Shown here piece by piece: positions 25,778 to 37,140 of a stretch of DNA of 64,000 nt. The stretch comes from Magicicada septendecula (Eukaryota; Arthropoda; Insecta; Hemiptera; Cicadidae): positions 254,303,542-254,367,541 of the forward strand of contig CM068375.1 of the NCBI GenBank assembly GCA_034769895.1, read 5' to 3'. The notes under the pieces are model-generated. The model did not search any database, was not told where the DNA came from, and saw only the letters and a list, made by a program, of their open reading frames with translations. Position 1 is the first letter of the stretch. Each line of letters opens with the position of its first letter. A program made the position numbers and the translations under genes.

Positions 25778-27928
25778 AAACCCCCTCAATGAAAGATTTT
25801 GTGTTGAAGCACAAAAACTTTCATTGACCCTTTCATTCTTCCTAAAGGGATCAGCCAGGATAGGTTGCCACAACCCCCTTACAATTTATATAAAAGAAAA
25901 CAATAACTCACCCGTGGTCTGATGATGATGACAGTACCTACATGACCTTACTGGACTTCTCCTTCGAGATCCCAACACCATAAGGCCACTTAGGCGCGTA
26001 ACGCCCCTGCTCTGACGCTCTCGGCCAGCTCAGGACCGCTGTCATATCACCAAACACTGAAACAATAAATGAAAAATATTAAAATAGTGACTTGGTAAAT
26101 TACTCTATCCTTAACTGATCTGGTTCCCCTTAGCTAGGTGCTGGTTTGTGATGATAAGCACTGGGTTTGCTTGAAATACTACTAAAATATAATTACAAAA
26201 ATGTAACGCACAAGAATTATATAGAATTTCCCTTCTCAATATGGACTACCCTGAATTAATAAATTGTTTCGATTCCCATCGATAATATTTAACTCTTTCC
26301 ATTTTATAATTAGTATAATTATAAAAGAAACACATTGATATAAAAGAATTAAATTATAATTGAAAATATGGAAATTCCCCTATAAATCTCCCAAACATGG
26401 AGAAAAACAAATGACAGAAAAACAAAATAATTAATAAATCTGTATGGTATTATTTATTCATAAATCTTATTGAATTGTTAAATTAAAATTATTATTATTA
26501 TTATTTAAAATTATTATTATTATTATTAACAGGTAATAGTTGTTATTGACAGCGCCAATTATATTTATCCCTTCATACACACTATTTCCATAAATCATGT
26601 TAAAATTTCATAACATAACTACATAATACATGATAATACATTGATACATCAATACACATGATCATTATATTAATACATTTTAAATTCATATTTAATCTTG
26701 ATTAAGATTTGCATTTAAATTTACATATTCTATTTAAAGTTTCATTTAAATCATTTAAAAATTACAATTTCGATTAATTAATTAATTAGACATCAATTAT
26801 TATAATATTATTACTTCACATTTATTATTAATATTCATATTATTATTATTACTTCATCATTCATTTTTCATTACCTCTCTACTCTGAATTTTCTACCTCA
26901 CTAACTACCTAACCTTTCACCTTCTAATCATTGTTTAGTCTGGGTGACTCCTATATTCACTATGTCTTTACTTATTGTAATCTTACTCACCTCCTTCTAA
27001 CTAACAACCAAATTTACCTATCATGACACCAATATCTCAATCATAAACAGCTTTACTAATTTCATTTAAATCCTATGGCCCCGCTCGTCTTTGCACAGAG
27101 ATGGGTGTTCCCTAACTGGCTATATACATCCATAATTTTTTTCCCTTCCATAAAATTCGGCAAACAATCCCTAAAACTACGCTATTACCTGCCACAACAC
27201 TATACGTTGGCTACTCCTTATCACCTCACCCCCACTACAAAATATCATCAACAACAAATATATGTTTATACCTTGACTTTACTCACCTCTACAAATAATC
27301 ACTAACTACTGTGTCCCTACCTATCTAATATTTTCTTTGTATTATTTACTTCAAAATTCTTAACTATCTAACTCCCTTTACATTAATTACATAACACACA
27401 TGCTTCTATTTATACCCAGGCTCTATTCCTGTTTACACTTACTGTAATCATTGACAATTATCTTATAAATTCATCTCTCACCTACTCATAACAGTACAAC
27501 TCAACATTCCAATATATATTCTTCTTTGATCATTTATCTAATTATTATTCATTAATAATTACCTTCATCACAAAATAAATAATACTTTATCTTCATTAAT
27601 AGAAACTTTCTATTCCAATTAATAATTTCAGTTAGTACAACTTTCTTTTGTACTATTTTAATTCAATATTTGACCTTTAAATATTATTCATTTGTTTAAT
27701 TAAATAAAACATGTTAATAATTAAAATACATAATAACTGGTGTACACAAAATATACCTGTAATACAACATCAAAAATACATAAATACATTGATATAAATA
27801 CATTTAATACAATGAAAAATATACACTCCAAACACATTATTTTGTTATTTATCAAACTCAGTCCATATGCAGTCCAATTCAATACCACTTTTCACATATA
27901 TTTATTGTTCATTACACAATACAACAGT

Positions 27929-28860
27929 CTATCCTCCATCGTTGAATAACAACCGAATCTTAGGTCTATTTAATTTATTTTCTAATAAAAACATTTTATG
28001 ATTAGAAACATTATAATCATATTCATATATTAAACAATTATCAAACAAATATCTCAAGTCACGATCGAGTAGGGTTCTGTCTATCTCGGTAATATCATAT
28101 GTTATAATTTGGTTATTCATCTTGTAATTATCCTCATAATTTTCTACTACAGGTAAGTACTTAATACCATTATTCTCATCATTTATTGTTATTTCAATAT
28201 CATTGTTACTAGAAGGTAAGTATTCATTATTTCCATCCACCGTATCTATGCCTAACCTCTCTACCAATTCTCTGTACTTTCTATTTACTTTAAAAAATTT
28301 TATTACTTTCTTTTTCTCACAATACCTCTCTACACTTTCTTTCTTAATATAATTCTCATCATAACACCAAGTTACACTTTCTCTTTCCAAATATGCAGGG
28401 GTCCCTAACAGAAAATTATTGCACCACTTATTAGGTACACAAAAACGCCAAGAAATTTTATTTGTAGACCTATCGTCTCCCAAATATATATTAAAGGAAC
28501 TCTTGTCCTTATAAAAAATACGTGAAGACTTTTCTTCACCCCCTAACACAACATCAAAAGAAAATTCTACCCCCTGCATCCCTTGTACAAAAATACTTTC
28601 TCCCAACTCTCTTTCTGACTCAATACACTCAAACACCTCATTATCACTCATAATACTTTCATTATCTTTTTCTAATATTATATTCTTACTATCTGTACTA
28701 TTCTTACTATCTGTAAATTCATTATTCACATTATCATTGTTGTTTACTTTATTAGTCAGTACTTCATTTTTCGTACTGTTTTCACTACCACTCACCTTCT
28801 GGGTTTCTAGTTGACTTAAATTCTTGTCTAATTTTGTGATGACCTTGTCAAACTGCTTAC
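27929..28860 (-). pseudogene. Family T coiled-coil protein, unit 6, N-terminally deleted
   Basis: Reads in frame from the end of the coiled coil (KQFDKVITK) to the LLFNDGG terminus, about 310 residues. The first ~120 codons with the natural start are gone. The first few residues of the longest open frame (MPSNS) come from primer-binding-site DNA across the deletion junction and are not ancestral. Variants: Arg after KISW, as in unit 3, and Ser in the YLP segment. Confidence 0.8.
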
Positions 28861-28881
28861 TGTTTGACGGCACGCACCATC

Positions 28882-30146
28882 TGTAACTACTTGTCCCTGT
28901 TATTAAGGGCGCAATCTGTAACTACTTGTTTTTTATCGTTTAATTAGTTACCATAAAAATTGTGTGTTAAGAGATTACGTTCACTTTGTAAACCGGACGC
29001 CATGTTGTCAAATTGAGCAACTGTATATAAATTTACTAGTCGGGCCAGGATTCGTGCAACACGAACCATGTTTGTGAAATATACCACCTGAAATAAATGA
29101 ACACTAGATAACATATATAAGTTATTTTTATTTTAAGCTTTACTCTCCATACATATTATTGACTCGAATATTTCCCAGCAAAACAATTATAACCCTCCAA
29201 AAACATGTAATACAAAATATGTAAATATTAGTTGATTATATCATAGTTGATTAAACATAAAACACTTTCGCACAACCCAGCATAATTTATATCACTCTCT
29301 ATCTTTCACTCTCTCTCTCTCTCTCACGCTGGTACAATTTCTTACTTTCTTTTAATGAGCTCATTCTTTTAAAATCTTAATATTGAGTGAATTGAATTTT
29401 ATTTTGGTCATTATTGTGAAATTATGTTTTATTTGAAATTAAACAAAAATATGATGTTGGAACGTTCTCACCAAATTATTGTATAAGTCTCATCGCACTT
29501 CTAGGGTCGTCGCTATCTGCACAATCGGTAAAGTTTTACATCGCTTTATGGTCACACCATCGTGTTGGCCCACGAAAACGCCTCGGACCGATTCTATACG
29601 CAAGATTTCATGGACGATCCATCGGCCGATGACACCTGTACAAGTCTGTTAACGTCCATCACAACATTTCAAATATTTTATACCGTTCATTAACCACTTT
29701 TAGTGGTATAAAAGTTAAAATTCACTCTTCGTGAACGGGTTGCCGGCCGGCTGCGATCACGTTCCCTGTTGAAATGACACAGATCCTTTGTCACAAATTT
29801 CTGAGGTGGGGTGGAGCTACGTCACCCGGCTATTGTTTGGTTGTTTACAGTTTCAACAACACATTCCTCGTCGCTGGCGTAATCAAGGATCGTCGCTTTT
29901 ATCTCAATAAACGACATACGGTTTTTTGCTGGTTTTCATGTTTTTTGCTATGAAACAGTCAGAATCTTGTCAATTCGATTTTACATTATAAAATATTTGT
30001 ATAGTTCACTCACTGTATATTTACAAGGATTATTCAAGGTTTATTTAATTTTGACCAAATTACTACAAATGAAGGAATACAATATTTATGGTTTTTTATA
30101 CCATATTTAGGTTGATTAAAAATTGTACCATAATTGTACCATTACA
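28882..30146 (-). repeat. Family T LTR, copy 7: outer 5' LTR and right boundary of the array
   Basis: 1265 bp. The right end reads ...ATTACA at 30,141-30,146 and is followed directly by family Y LTR sequence, so this is the insertion edge and not a truncated copy. An 11-bp duplication (AATTGTACCAT) just inside the edge and a 2-bp insertion near 29,916 are private to this copy. As the outermost LTR it is the 5' LTR (promoter side) for transcripts running leftward through the array. Confidence 0.85.
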
Positions 30147-30245
30147 TGTTCCTTTGTTTGACGATACATGGGGCTGGCCACACAGATGGAAAACAAAATT
30201 ATGATTTTTAATAAAACAAAACCCTCTCCTTTTAGCCCCGTTACA
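30147..30245 (-). repeat. Family Y 3' LTR, first 99 bp only
   Basis: On the minus strand it begins TGTAACGGGGC right after a G-rich polypurine tract and is nearly identical to the start of the Y 5' LTR at 48,402-48,500. It is cut at 30,147 by the outermost LTR of the tandem array. Confidence 0.8.
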
Positions 30246-32577
30246 ATACCCCCCCCTAATGAGAGATCTTCTGCTGGAACAGAAGAACTCTCATTGCTAA
30301 AACCCTAAGAGGATCGGTGAGGATATGGTGCCAACAACCCCCCATTAATTTCTTAACGCTTCATGGGTAAACTACCCCCCTAGCTCGGCGACTATGGCTG
30401 CACCTGAACTATATTACTGGACTTCTCTATTCGAGATCCCAACACCATAAAATCGAACAGACACGCACCACAGCGTGCCTAACCTTCTATCATTCTACCC
30501 CCAAAATCAAAACCCTGGCCTCATACCATGCCCAATCCTCAACCGATGTGTTCCCCCTTATCATGCACACTGGGTCGCCTTTGGCACATACTGCGCGCGT
30601 ACACATATTCCTTAATACATCCTAACCAATTTTTTTTTATTTAAAATTCGTAAAATATATATCTTTAACTTCAAAAACTCATTTAAGTTCAAAATTAACT
30701 TGTGATATCTCCATTATGTTTTCAAAAAAATAAAAAATCTTTTACATGAATCTTCTATTATTGCTTACTAACCGCTAACACTCATAAAACACAAATTGAA
30801 CATCTTACTAAAACATGAATTCACTTACCTTAACATTTGTTTACACACATATATACTAAACAATATAATTCAATAAACATAATAGTAACACACAAACAAT
30901 AATATACTTGAAACTCAAACATCACCTATATGGCAGGTCTAAAATAAATTTTTTTTTTTTTTTTTTTTAAATAAATTTATTAAAATATCTTTTTTCTCCA
31001 TATTCAAAAAAAAAAAAAAATATATTTAATGCAATCAAGAAACAAAACCTCAGAAAAATGGTTCTGTCTGCAACATCAGTCATCAGCTGATCTCTCTAAG
31101 TCAAGTCAATGCCCTTGACATACATATGTTATACACAGGGCTACATCATAAAGTATATAGAACATCTTTAAAATTCTTTACCTTTAAACACAATACAATA
31201 TAATAAAATAAGACATACAAAATTTACATGGTTATTTTCGTCTTACTATAAACAATAAAATTTACATTTAAATTGACCAAAATTTACACACTTTAGCTTG
31301 AATGGTTTTCAACTTCTATTAAAATCTGTCACTTGTTTCAATTAATTTTATGTTTTGACTATGATTTACTTTCTTTAACATTTTCATTCTCAATTAGTTT
31401 GGGTGACTCTATTATTTATAACATTTCCATTTACACTTGGCATTTACATATAATCTTACTCCCCTTATGACTCGAATACTCACTTAACAGCATTAACTAG
31501 TATGACACCCAACTCTCAAAACATCTATCTCCACCAACTTACTACTCTTAACTCCCATTTACTCATTCTACCCCTACAACAAAATACTCTCTACCCATTT
31601 TGTACTCAGGATGTGTGTTCCCTCATCTCACCACCGTGCTCCACATCTTGCCCTTCCTAATTACCCGGCAATCACTCCCTGAAAACCCATTACTACCCGC
31701 CACAACGCCTTTCGTTGTGGACTCCTTACCACACCACCCCCCTTTACAAAATCACCATCAACTAATTACTCTCCCAATACATCACTTTCATCTACAAAAT
31801 ATCTCCACTTATTTATTACCTCAAAATTTCAATCATTCCTCTACATATTTTCCCCATAGCTACTGTGTCACTATTACATCTCAAATTCTACATTACATTT
31901 ATTCACAACAATCTTATTTTGTTCAACTCCCCTTTTAAACTTAACTTGGACTGATTTAAATGTCCTAACAAAATAGTAATCACCCAAATTCTAACATTTA
32001 CTACATCTTACATTACAGTTACCATTGAAAAATCAAAATTATCTCAAACACATTTTACCATTTAATTCCAAATCTCTTAAACCACACTGAAAATCTATTA
32101 TTCAAACATTAATTATATTCAAACATTTAATTACACTGAAAAGTTTGCAAATTATTTGTAAGTGACATACTACATTTATACCTCCAGCAATCAGCTGATT
32201 TTCTTGGCAAGGTGAATGACCTTTCTATAGATATGTAAACAACAATATTATATAAAGTACATATTTTTTGTAATCCTTATACCTAACATACTACATACAG
32301 TTAATGCACATACACAAATTATATAGTTATCCTACAATGTTATTTGAATTCATTACAATTTAAATCTGGTACTTAAAATGGTTTTGCTCTCATAGGGACA
32401 TACATCGCTACTCATTGAGACATAGTCATAGCAACAGTTACTGAACAGCTCTATGGATTGTCAACCCCCAACTCTCTCTATAGAGTCGTGTTATAAGCTG
32501 ACCGCCCGCTGTTTACAGAGGTCGTCACCCTCTCGCTGAATTTACAGCTACACTCCCACTACATCGTTACTTAAAGT
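30246..32577 (-). other. Family Y 3' non-coding region, distal part
   Basis: No credible reading frame. Contents: polypurine tract and hairpin (30,246-30,297), exon-like block with the GGGATCTCG signature (about 30,365-30,500), a block matching T and X at about 30,535-30,600, A and T runs (30,949-31,020), a block shared with T at about 31,590-31,730, and two similar segments centred on the palindrome TCAGCTGA (about 31,070-31,130 and 32,186-32,240). A 112-codon frame at 31,600-31,938 is antisense and not conserved in T. Confidence 0.6.
30257..30296 (-). other. Pre-polypurine-tract hairpin, family Y
   Basis: Outer stem AATGAGAG/CTCTCATT, inner stem CTTCTG/CAGAAG on the sense strand. The inner stem differs from T (TTTGTG/CACAAA) and from X and W (TTATGC/GCATAA) on both sides, so pairing is preserved. 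Confidence 0.7.
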
Positions 32578-32584
32578 CCCCCCT

Positions 32585-32965
32585 TTTACCCCGTTACAAT
32601 TAGGTAAACCACCTGCCGGTCGGTCTAGGTATTTACTTTGTGCACAGATGCGTTATCTGTGCCCCTGCTTGTAACTGCCAGCTCCTTTACAACACACACT
32701 ATTGTTTACTGCTGGTGGACTGTGGCGTCCATTTGCATCCCCAAGAACTGAAGTTACATGTATAAAGTATAGTCGCTGACTATACCGCTCTTGGTTCAGC
32801 GTTACATAAAAATTCAGTATTACTGATGTCCGAGGACACCAGTAACCCTACTAAAATGATTCACACACCCTTAATCACAGCACTATCGACACCTTCGACG
32901 ATAGCCGCTGTTCCACAGTTATGTAGTTTCCCCTGTTTACCCCCCGGTTCAAATTCAATATTCAC
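32585..32965 (-). other. Structured RNA domain of family Y (multi-hairpin 3' element)
   Basis: In sense orientation a chain of stem-loops: CTATCG/CGATAG (32,883-32,904), TTACTGGTGTCC/GGACATCAGTAA (32,820-32,844), GTATAGT/ACTATAC (32,767-32,785) nested in a CCAAGA/TTCTTGG stem, and GCACAGAT/ATCTGTGC (32,642-32,662). Z and W have hairpins of the same order and spacing with different paired bases. Invariant stretches include GGAACAGCGGCT and CGCCACAGTCC. Function unknown: packaging, export or dimerisation are guesses. No open frame runs through it. Confidence 0.7.
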
Positions 32966-33002
32966 CAATTTTGTAACTACAGTAAACCCTCGATTTAACG
33001 GA

Positions 33003-33594
33003 CTAATTGGGGCTGAGGGGTGTCCGTTAAATCGAAAGTCCGTTAAATCGCAAATTTTGTTTTTTGAGGATATATTTAAATCAAATAGGCCTATAACACT
33101 TGAAATTTTAATACTATTAATATCATGCAAATACCGTATTGTTCCGAATACAAGCCGCACTTTTTCTCCTAAAAACATGGTCGCTAATTTGGCATGCGGC
33201 TTGCATTCACGCGCTTACAAAATTCGATGTTATACCTGACTTCTGGCGGGACGAACGCTTTTGGTATCTATGAGTTATTTACTGCGTAAGCAACAGCAGT
33301 TTGCCTGGCTGTTGTTAACTCTGGCATTATGATTTATGACTGCAACCGTACGTTTTAACAGCAAACTGAACAAAGAATAGGAAGAAAAAGTGTAAGTGCG
33401 TGCGCACGCGCGCGTGCTCGCACCCTTCTGTAGGCAGCAAGACAAAGGAAGAGTAGAGGGGGTGTGAGTAACATGTTTCTAAATAACGGGTAAACTGCCA
33501 GTATGGTTTTCTATTGTAACAGCGACAACATCGCTTATCTGTATTTTAATACGTACTATTAATATCACGCAAATACAATGTTATATACACACCT
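33003..33594. other. Left subterminal non-coding part of the Tigger element
   Basis: Between the left inverted repeat and the transposase stop. It holds repeated CGTTAAATCG copies to about 33,050 and an alternating purine-pyrimidine, GC-rich run around 33,398-33,422 (GTGCGCACGCGCGCGTGC). Overlapping frames on both strands here are antisense shadows and not credible. Confidence 0.5.
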
Positions 33595-35230
33595 TTATTT
33601 ATTCTGGATAAAAGCATCAAGAGTCAGTTGTTTTCCACTAGAATGTTGCTTCTTTATTATTAAAAATCTAAACTGTCTAAAATGGTCATAATAAGCACAC
33701 ACTTCCGGATCTGAAGACTCCCCAATGTACGCGATAATTTCGTCCATGCTGTTTCTTATCGCTGATAATTTAGGGCCTCCTGTAACAGATGTTTCTTCAT
33801 CGTCATCATCTCCATCTTCTTGATCGTCGTGTAGAACAGATTCCGCGATCTCTTCCTGACTCAGGATTTGGTAGCCTGGATCACCCTCGTCCAAGTTTAG
33901 CCACTGTTCTATGTCATTCTCGTTTACTTCTTCACCAGCCTTCTTTACAATTTCATAGAAATCGGATGTTTCAAATCCTCTAAAATCGTACTCCGGTTCA
34001 GTCCCAATCAGTAACTGTGTCCACCCATTAGCCAATGTTGTTTCCTTCATCTCCTTCCATGCGGCAACAAAATTAAAGATGGCGGATTTGATGTTGTATG
34101 CACGCAGATTTTGCAGCGTTCTAGCTCTTCTCGTGTCGTTATCATGGTCTTGTTCGTCCTCCAAGACAACCATCACCTATTCAAGAAACTTCTTCTTGTA
34201 CAGCCTTTTGCAGGCAACAATGACTCCTTGGTCCATTGGCTGTAAAATTGAAGTGGTGTTCGGAGGGAGGAAGACGCATTTTATTTTTCCGTCGTTGCTA
34301 ACTAACTTCTCGGAGTTGCGTTGGGCCGGTGCATTGTCCAGTAGTAAGACGGCTTTCACTGCATGCGATGGAATTTTCATAGTCTGTTCTTGAAAACGTC
34401 GCACTTGTGGCACAAAATGATTAAAAAACCAGTCTGAAAAAATACTGAAGGTAAACCAAGCATTTTTTGAACTTTCATAAATGACTGGCAACTGGTTCAT
34501 TATGTTCTTTATCACACGAGGTTTCTTTGTGTTTCCGACTATGACTGGAGTAAGTCGATGCAAACCATCAGCATTCGCATACAGTAGGGCAGAAAGCCGC
34601 TCCTTGTTGAGTTTACGGCCTGGTGTGCTAGTTTCATGTTTGAGTATTTTCAGGCACAGCACGAAAGTAGAGACCAGTCTCATCAGCATTGTAGACCTGA
34701 GACAAAATGAGACCCTCAGATTCGATCGTTTCCTTTATATGTTGACGAAAAGCCTCAACTTGTTCAGTGTCTGCACTCAGCGCTTCACCACATGTTGATC
34801 TATTTGTGATGCCATGCCGTTTACGAAAACGCCAAAGCCACCCATCACTCGCCTGAAATTGGATACCAATATGTTTCGCCAGTTTATCAGCAGCAGCGCG
34901 CAACTCCACACTACGAACAACGACGCCACTAGAACGTTATTGAATAAACCACTTGTACACAGCATCCTCTAATTGTTTGTGTTTGGCTAATTTAATGTGT
35001 TTTCTTTCTCCCTCATTCTTCAAACTATCAACACTGTACTTTAGTGAAAACTGAATAAGTTTATCTTTATTCTTTCGAATGTCTGAAACGGTTTGTTTCT
35101 TTACACCGTACACTTCACAAACATGTGCAACAGACGCGCCACCTTCAAGTTTACTTATTAGTTCAAGCTTTTGCTTTATACTCAAGTCACGTTTTTTCTT
35201 AACGCCAGACATACTTATGCTGTAATTCAC
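33595..35230 (-). pseudogene. Tigger/jerky-family DDE transposase, recently inactivated
   Basis: Four frame segments make one transposase. The N-terminal part (35,230-34,937) has a basic start and a CENP-B/Psq-type helix-turn-helix (KQKLELISKLEGG...VSDIRKNK); the likely start is the Met at 35,212 (MSGVKKKRD). Next come a second DNA-binding segment and the first catalytic Asp in NADETGL, then the second Asp in LLLDNAPA and the third in LQPMDQGV. The C-terminus is acidic. Lesions: an in-frame TAA near 34,937, a one-base frameshift at about 34,650-34,690, and an in-frame TAG near 34,177. All three catalytic Asp are present. In the family, the protein binds the inverted repeats and moves the element by cut-and-paste. 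Confidence 0.85.
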
Positions 35231-35656
35231 TAATAAAGTAATGGACCTTGCTGTAACAACGCAAGTATAAACTCGTTAAGACTCTCTATTTAACACGTGC
35301 AAGGTTCGTACTATAGAAACACAAGTAGTGTACACGGTGTGTTCTCTGAATAAACTGATGCGACGCTGTACGAATGTGAACTGCGCGTGCATACGATTTA
35401 TCATGAAGATAGCCGAATATTCAAGAGTGAAAATGCGTTGCTATGGTTATGAACTACCACCAAATTTAAATCACAACCATGGACTTCAAAAACTTAATCG
35501 TGATTTTTTCGTCTCAAAATTTTTTTTTAACATGATAATGTTTTTAGGCTGGGGGTCATTCCACAAAATGCGTGATGCAAAATGTGTAACATCATCGACA
35601 AATGTAACGCTCCAGGTGATGTTAGTAATAAATAAATTTGGTCACAGTGAAATAAG

Positions 35657-35914
35657 ATGAATATCAGTGTATATTGTACAGTGTTAGTCGTCGTGATGTC
35701 TTCCACTGAACGTGTGCGACGCCTGCGCCAACGACAACGCAAAGACGGAGATCGTGAAGAATTAAATGAATTCTTATCTCCGTTCTCATCAAATAAAATT
35801 GGAGATGAGAAAATTTGCGTGTTTCAAAACAAGAAACGAAAGAATGCTGCGATAGCCAAGCAATATCGCCAGAACAGGAGAGTCTGGAGTTTATGCACAT
35901 TATACGTTTTGTAA
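35657..35914 (+). CDS. Small basic ORF inside the Tigger element, unknown
   Basis: 85 codons. An internal Met at about residue 13 begins a strongly basic stretch (MSSTERVRRLRQRQRKDGD), followed by a mixed-charge segment and more Lys/Arg. I do not recognise it. Basic ERxRRxRQR starts occur in several uncharacterised repeat-associated arthropod ORFs, so it may be a captured exon or the start of another mobile-element ORF. It lies downstream of a segment (about 35,545-35,650) that resembles neither Y nor the rest of the transposon. It could equally be chance. Confidence 0.25.
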   Translation: MNISVYCTVLVVVMSSTERVRRLRQRQRKDGDREELNEFLSPFSSNKIGDEKICVFQNKKRKNAAIAKQYRQNRRVWSLCTLYVL

Positions 35915-37140
35915 TGGGGCTATTTTGAACAGTATATTTTTTATTTTCAAGTTATCAATTATTGGGGACGGATCGGTTTGGACACCCTTTACGGTAACTC
36001 AGACATGTTGGTTTGGACAGTCTGTATACAATCCTGTACCGGGTCGTGCCTGGCGCACAAAGATAACAGCGTTGGAATGTCAGCCTATGCGCACATGCGT
36101 GTGTTTTCCGTTGGTGGAAAAATAAAACTTTTTAGCGAGCCCAAGGACAGGACGAAATTACATATACTCGCTTCACACGTGATATCACGTGACGACTCAT
36201 TAAAGCGTCACGTGATTTTTACCAGCCAATCACGAACATAGTTGCCATGGATGAAGAAGGCGTGGTTTATATAGACGCTTAGAAAAACTACGTTGTCGTT
36301 GTCAACACCGATAGCCGGCCAGCTGTACAATAGTACCACGTGTTAAAGCAAAATTTAATTATGGAAATGTGAGTGCAGAAACAAAAAAGTAGTGCAAAAT
36401 GTGATTGGTGAATATCTAAATTAACAGCAGAAACTTTTCGGACAAAAAAGTGAACCCTATTCAGACAACTAGTAAAACAACAATGAACTAAATTCACCAC
36501 GTGGTCGTCGTGGATCTAAGTTCAGGAAAGTAATCATCTAAACATCTATTAACAAATTAAAATCAATTTAAAAGCGCTAAATCTAAATTATGGGGAATTT
36601 TACAGTATGTGAGGGAGAGAGTGAGCATTACTGGGTCGTTCTTTGAGTAGAAAATAAGTTAGTCATAAGTATATATATGTGTATTCAGTAATAAATAAAT
36701 CTTGATAGCATGGCTAGGTGAATCTAATATTGTTCGGAGGGTTATTTGTAAAAAAAAAGCATAACTACAGTAGAAATCATAATTTGACGTAGTTTCGCAA
36801 TTCAGCCATAAGGCGTATTTTAGTAAATTTAAACTGGAAGATAAACAGAAAAATTGTCATGCTATATAAATAAAATACCATTTTATTTATGTTTGTAAAA
36901 TACGTGTGTGCCATTGCATTACCTGTTGTTTTTCTCTGCCTAAGTACATCAGACAACACCCTGGTTTATTCGCGATGAAGGTAAGTGGGACAAATTTGAA
37001 TATTTTGATTTAAAAAGCAAGTAGAGTTTCAGTTATATAAACAGGCTTATAAACTTCAATATTTATTTTTAAACTCGTACTGCTTTAGTTTCAAAAGCCT
37101 AAAAACATTATCATGCTTTTTTTTTGTCTGTTAAATTCTG
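35915..37140. other. Right non-coding part of the Tigger element
   Basis: About 1.2 kb without a credible gene. Several short frames overlap each other on both strands. It contains a CACGTGATATCACGTG-like palindromic stretch near 36,175-36,215. I recognise nothing else. Confidence 0.4.

Larger units (their letters stand above)
24528..28881 (-). mobile_element. Family T tandem unit 6, with internal deletion
   Basis: Only 4354 bp: LTR 24528-25777, non-coding 25778-27928, truncated ORF 27929 to about 28,860. Roughly 530 bp covering the first ~120 codons and most of the leader are missing. The break lies at about 28,859-28,867, where the ORF runs straight into the primer-binding site of the rightmost LTR. 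Confidence 0.9.

Noticed and set aside
1-30146. CRISPR-like or satellite interpretation of the regular array
   Set aside because: The repeat unit is 4.88 kb with LTR, polypurine tract, ORF and primer-binding site in retrotransposon order. No short repeats with spacers.
33789-34798. Plus-strand frames of 64-105 codons over the Tigger transposase
   Set aside because: Shadows of the minus-strand transposase.
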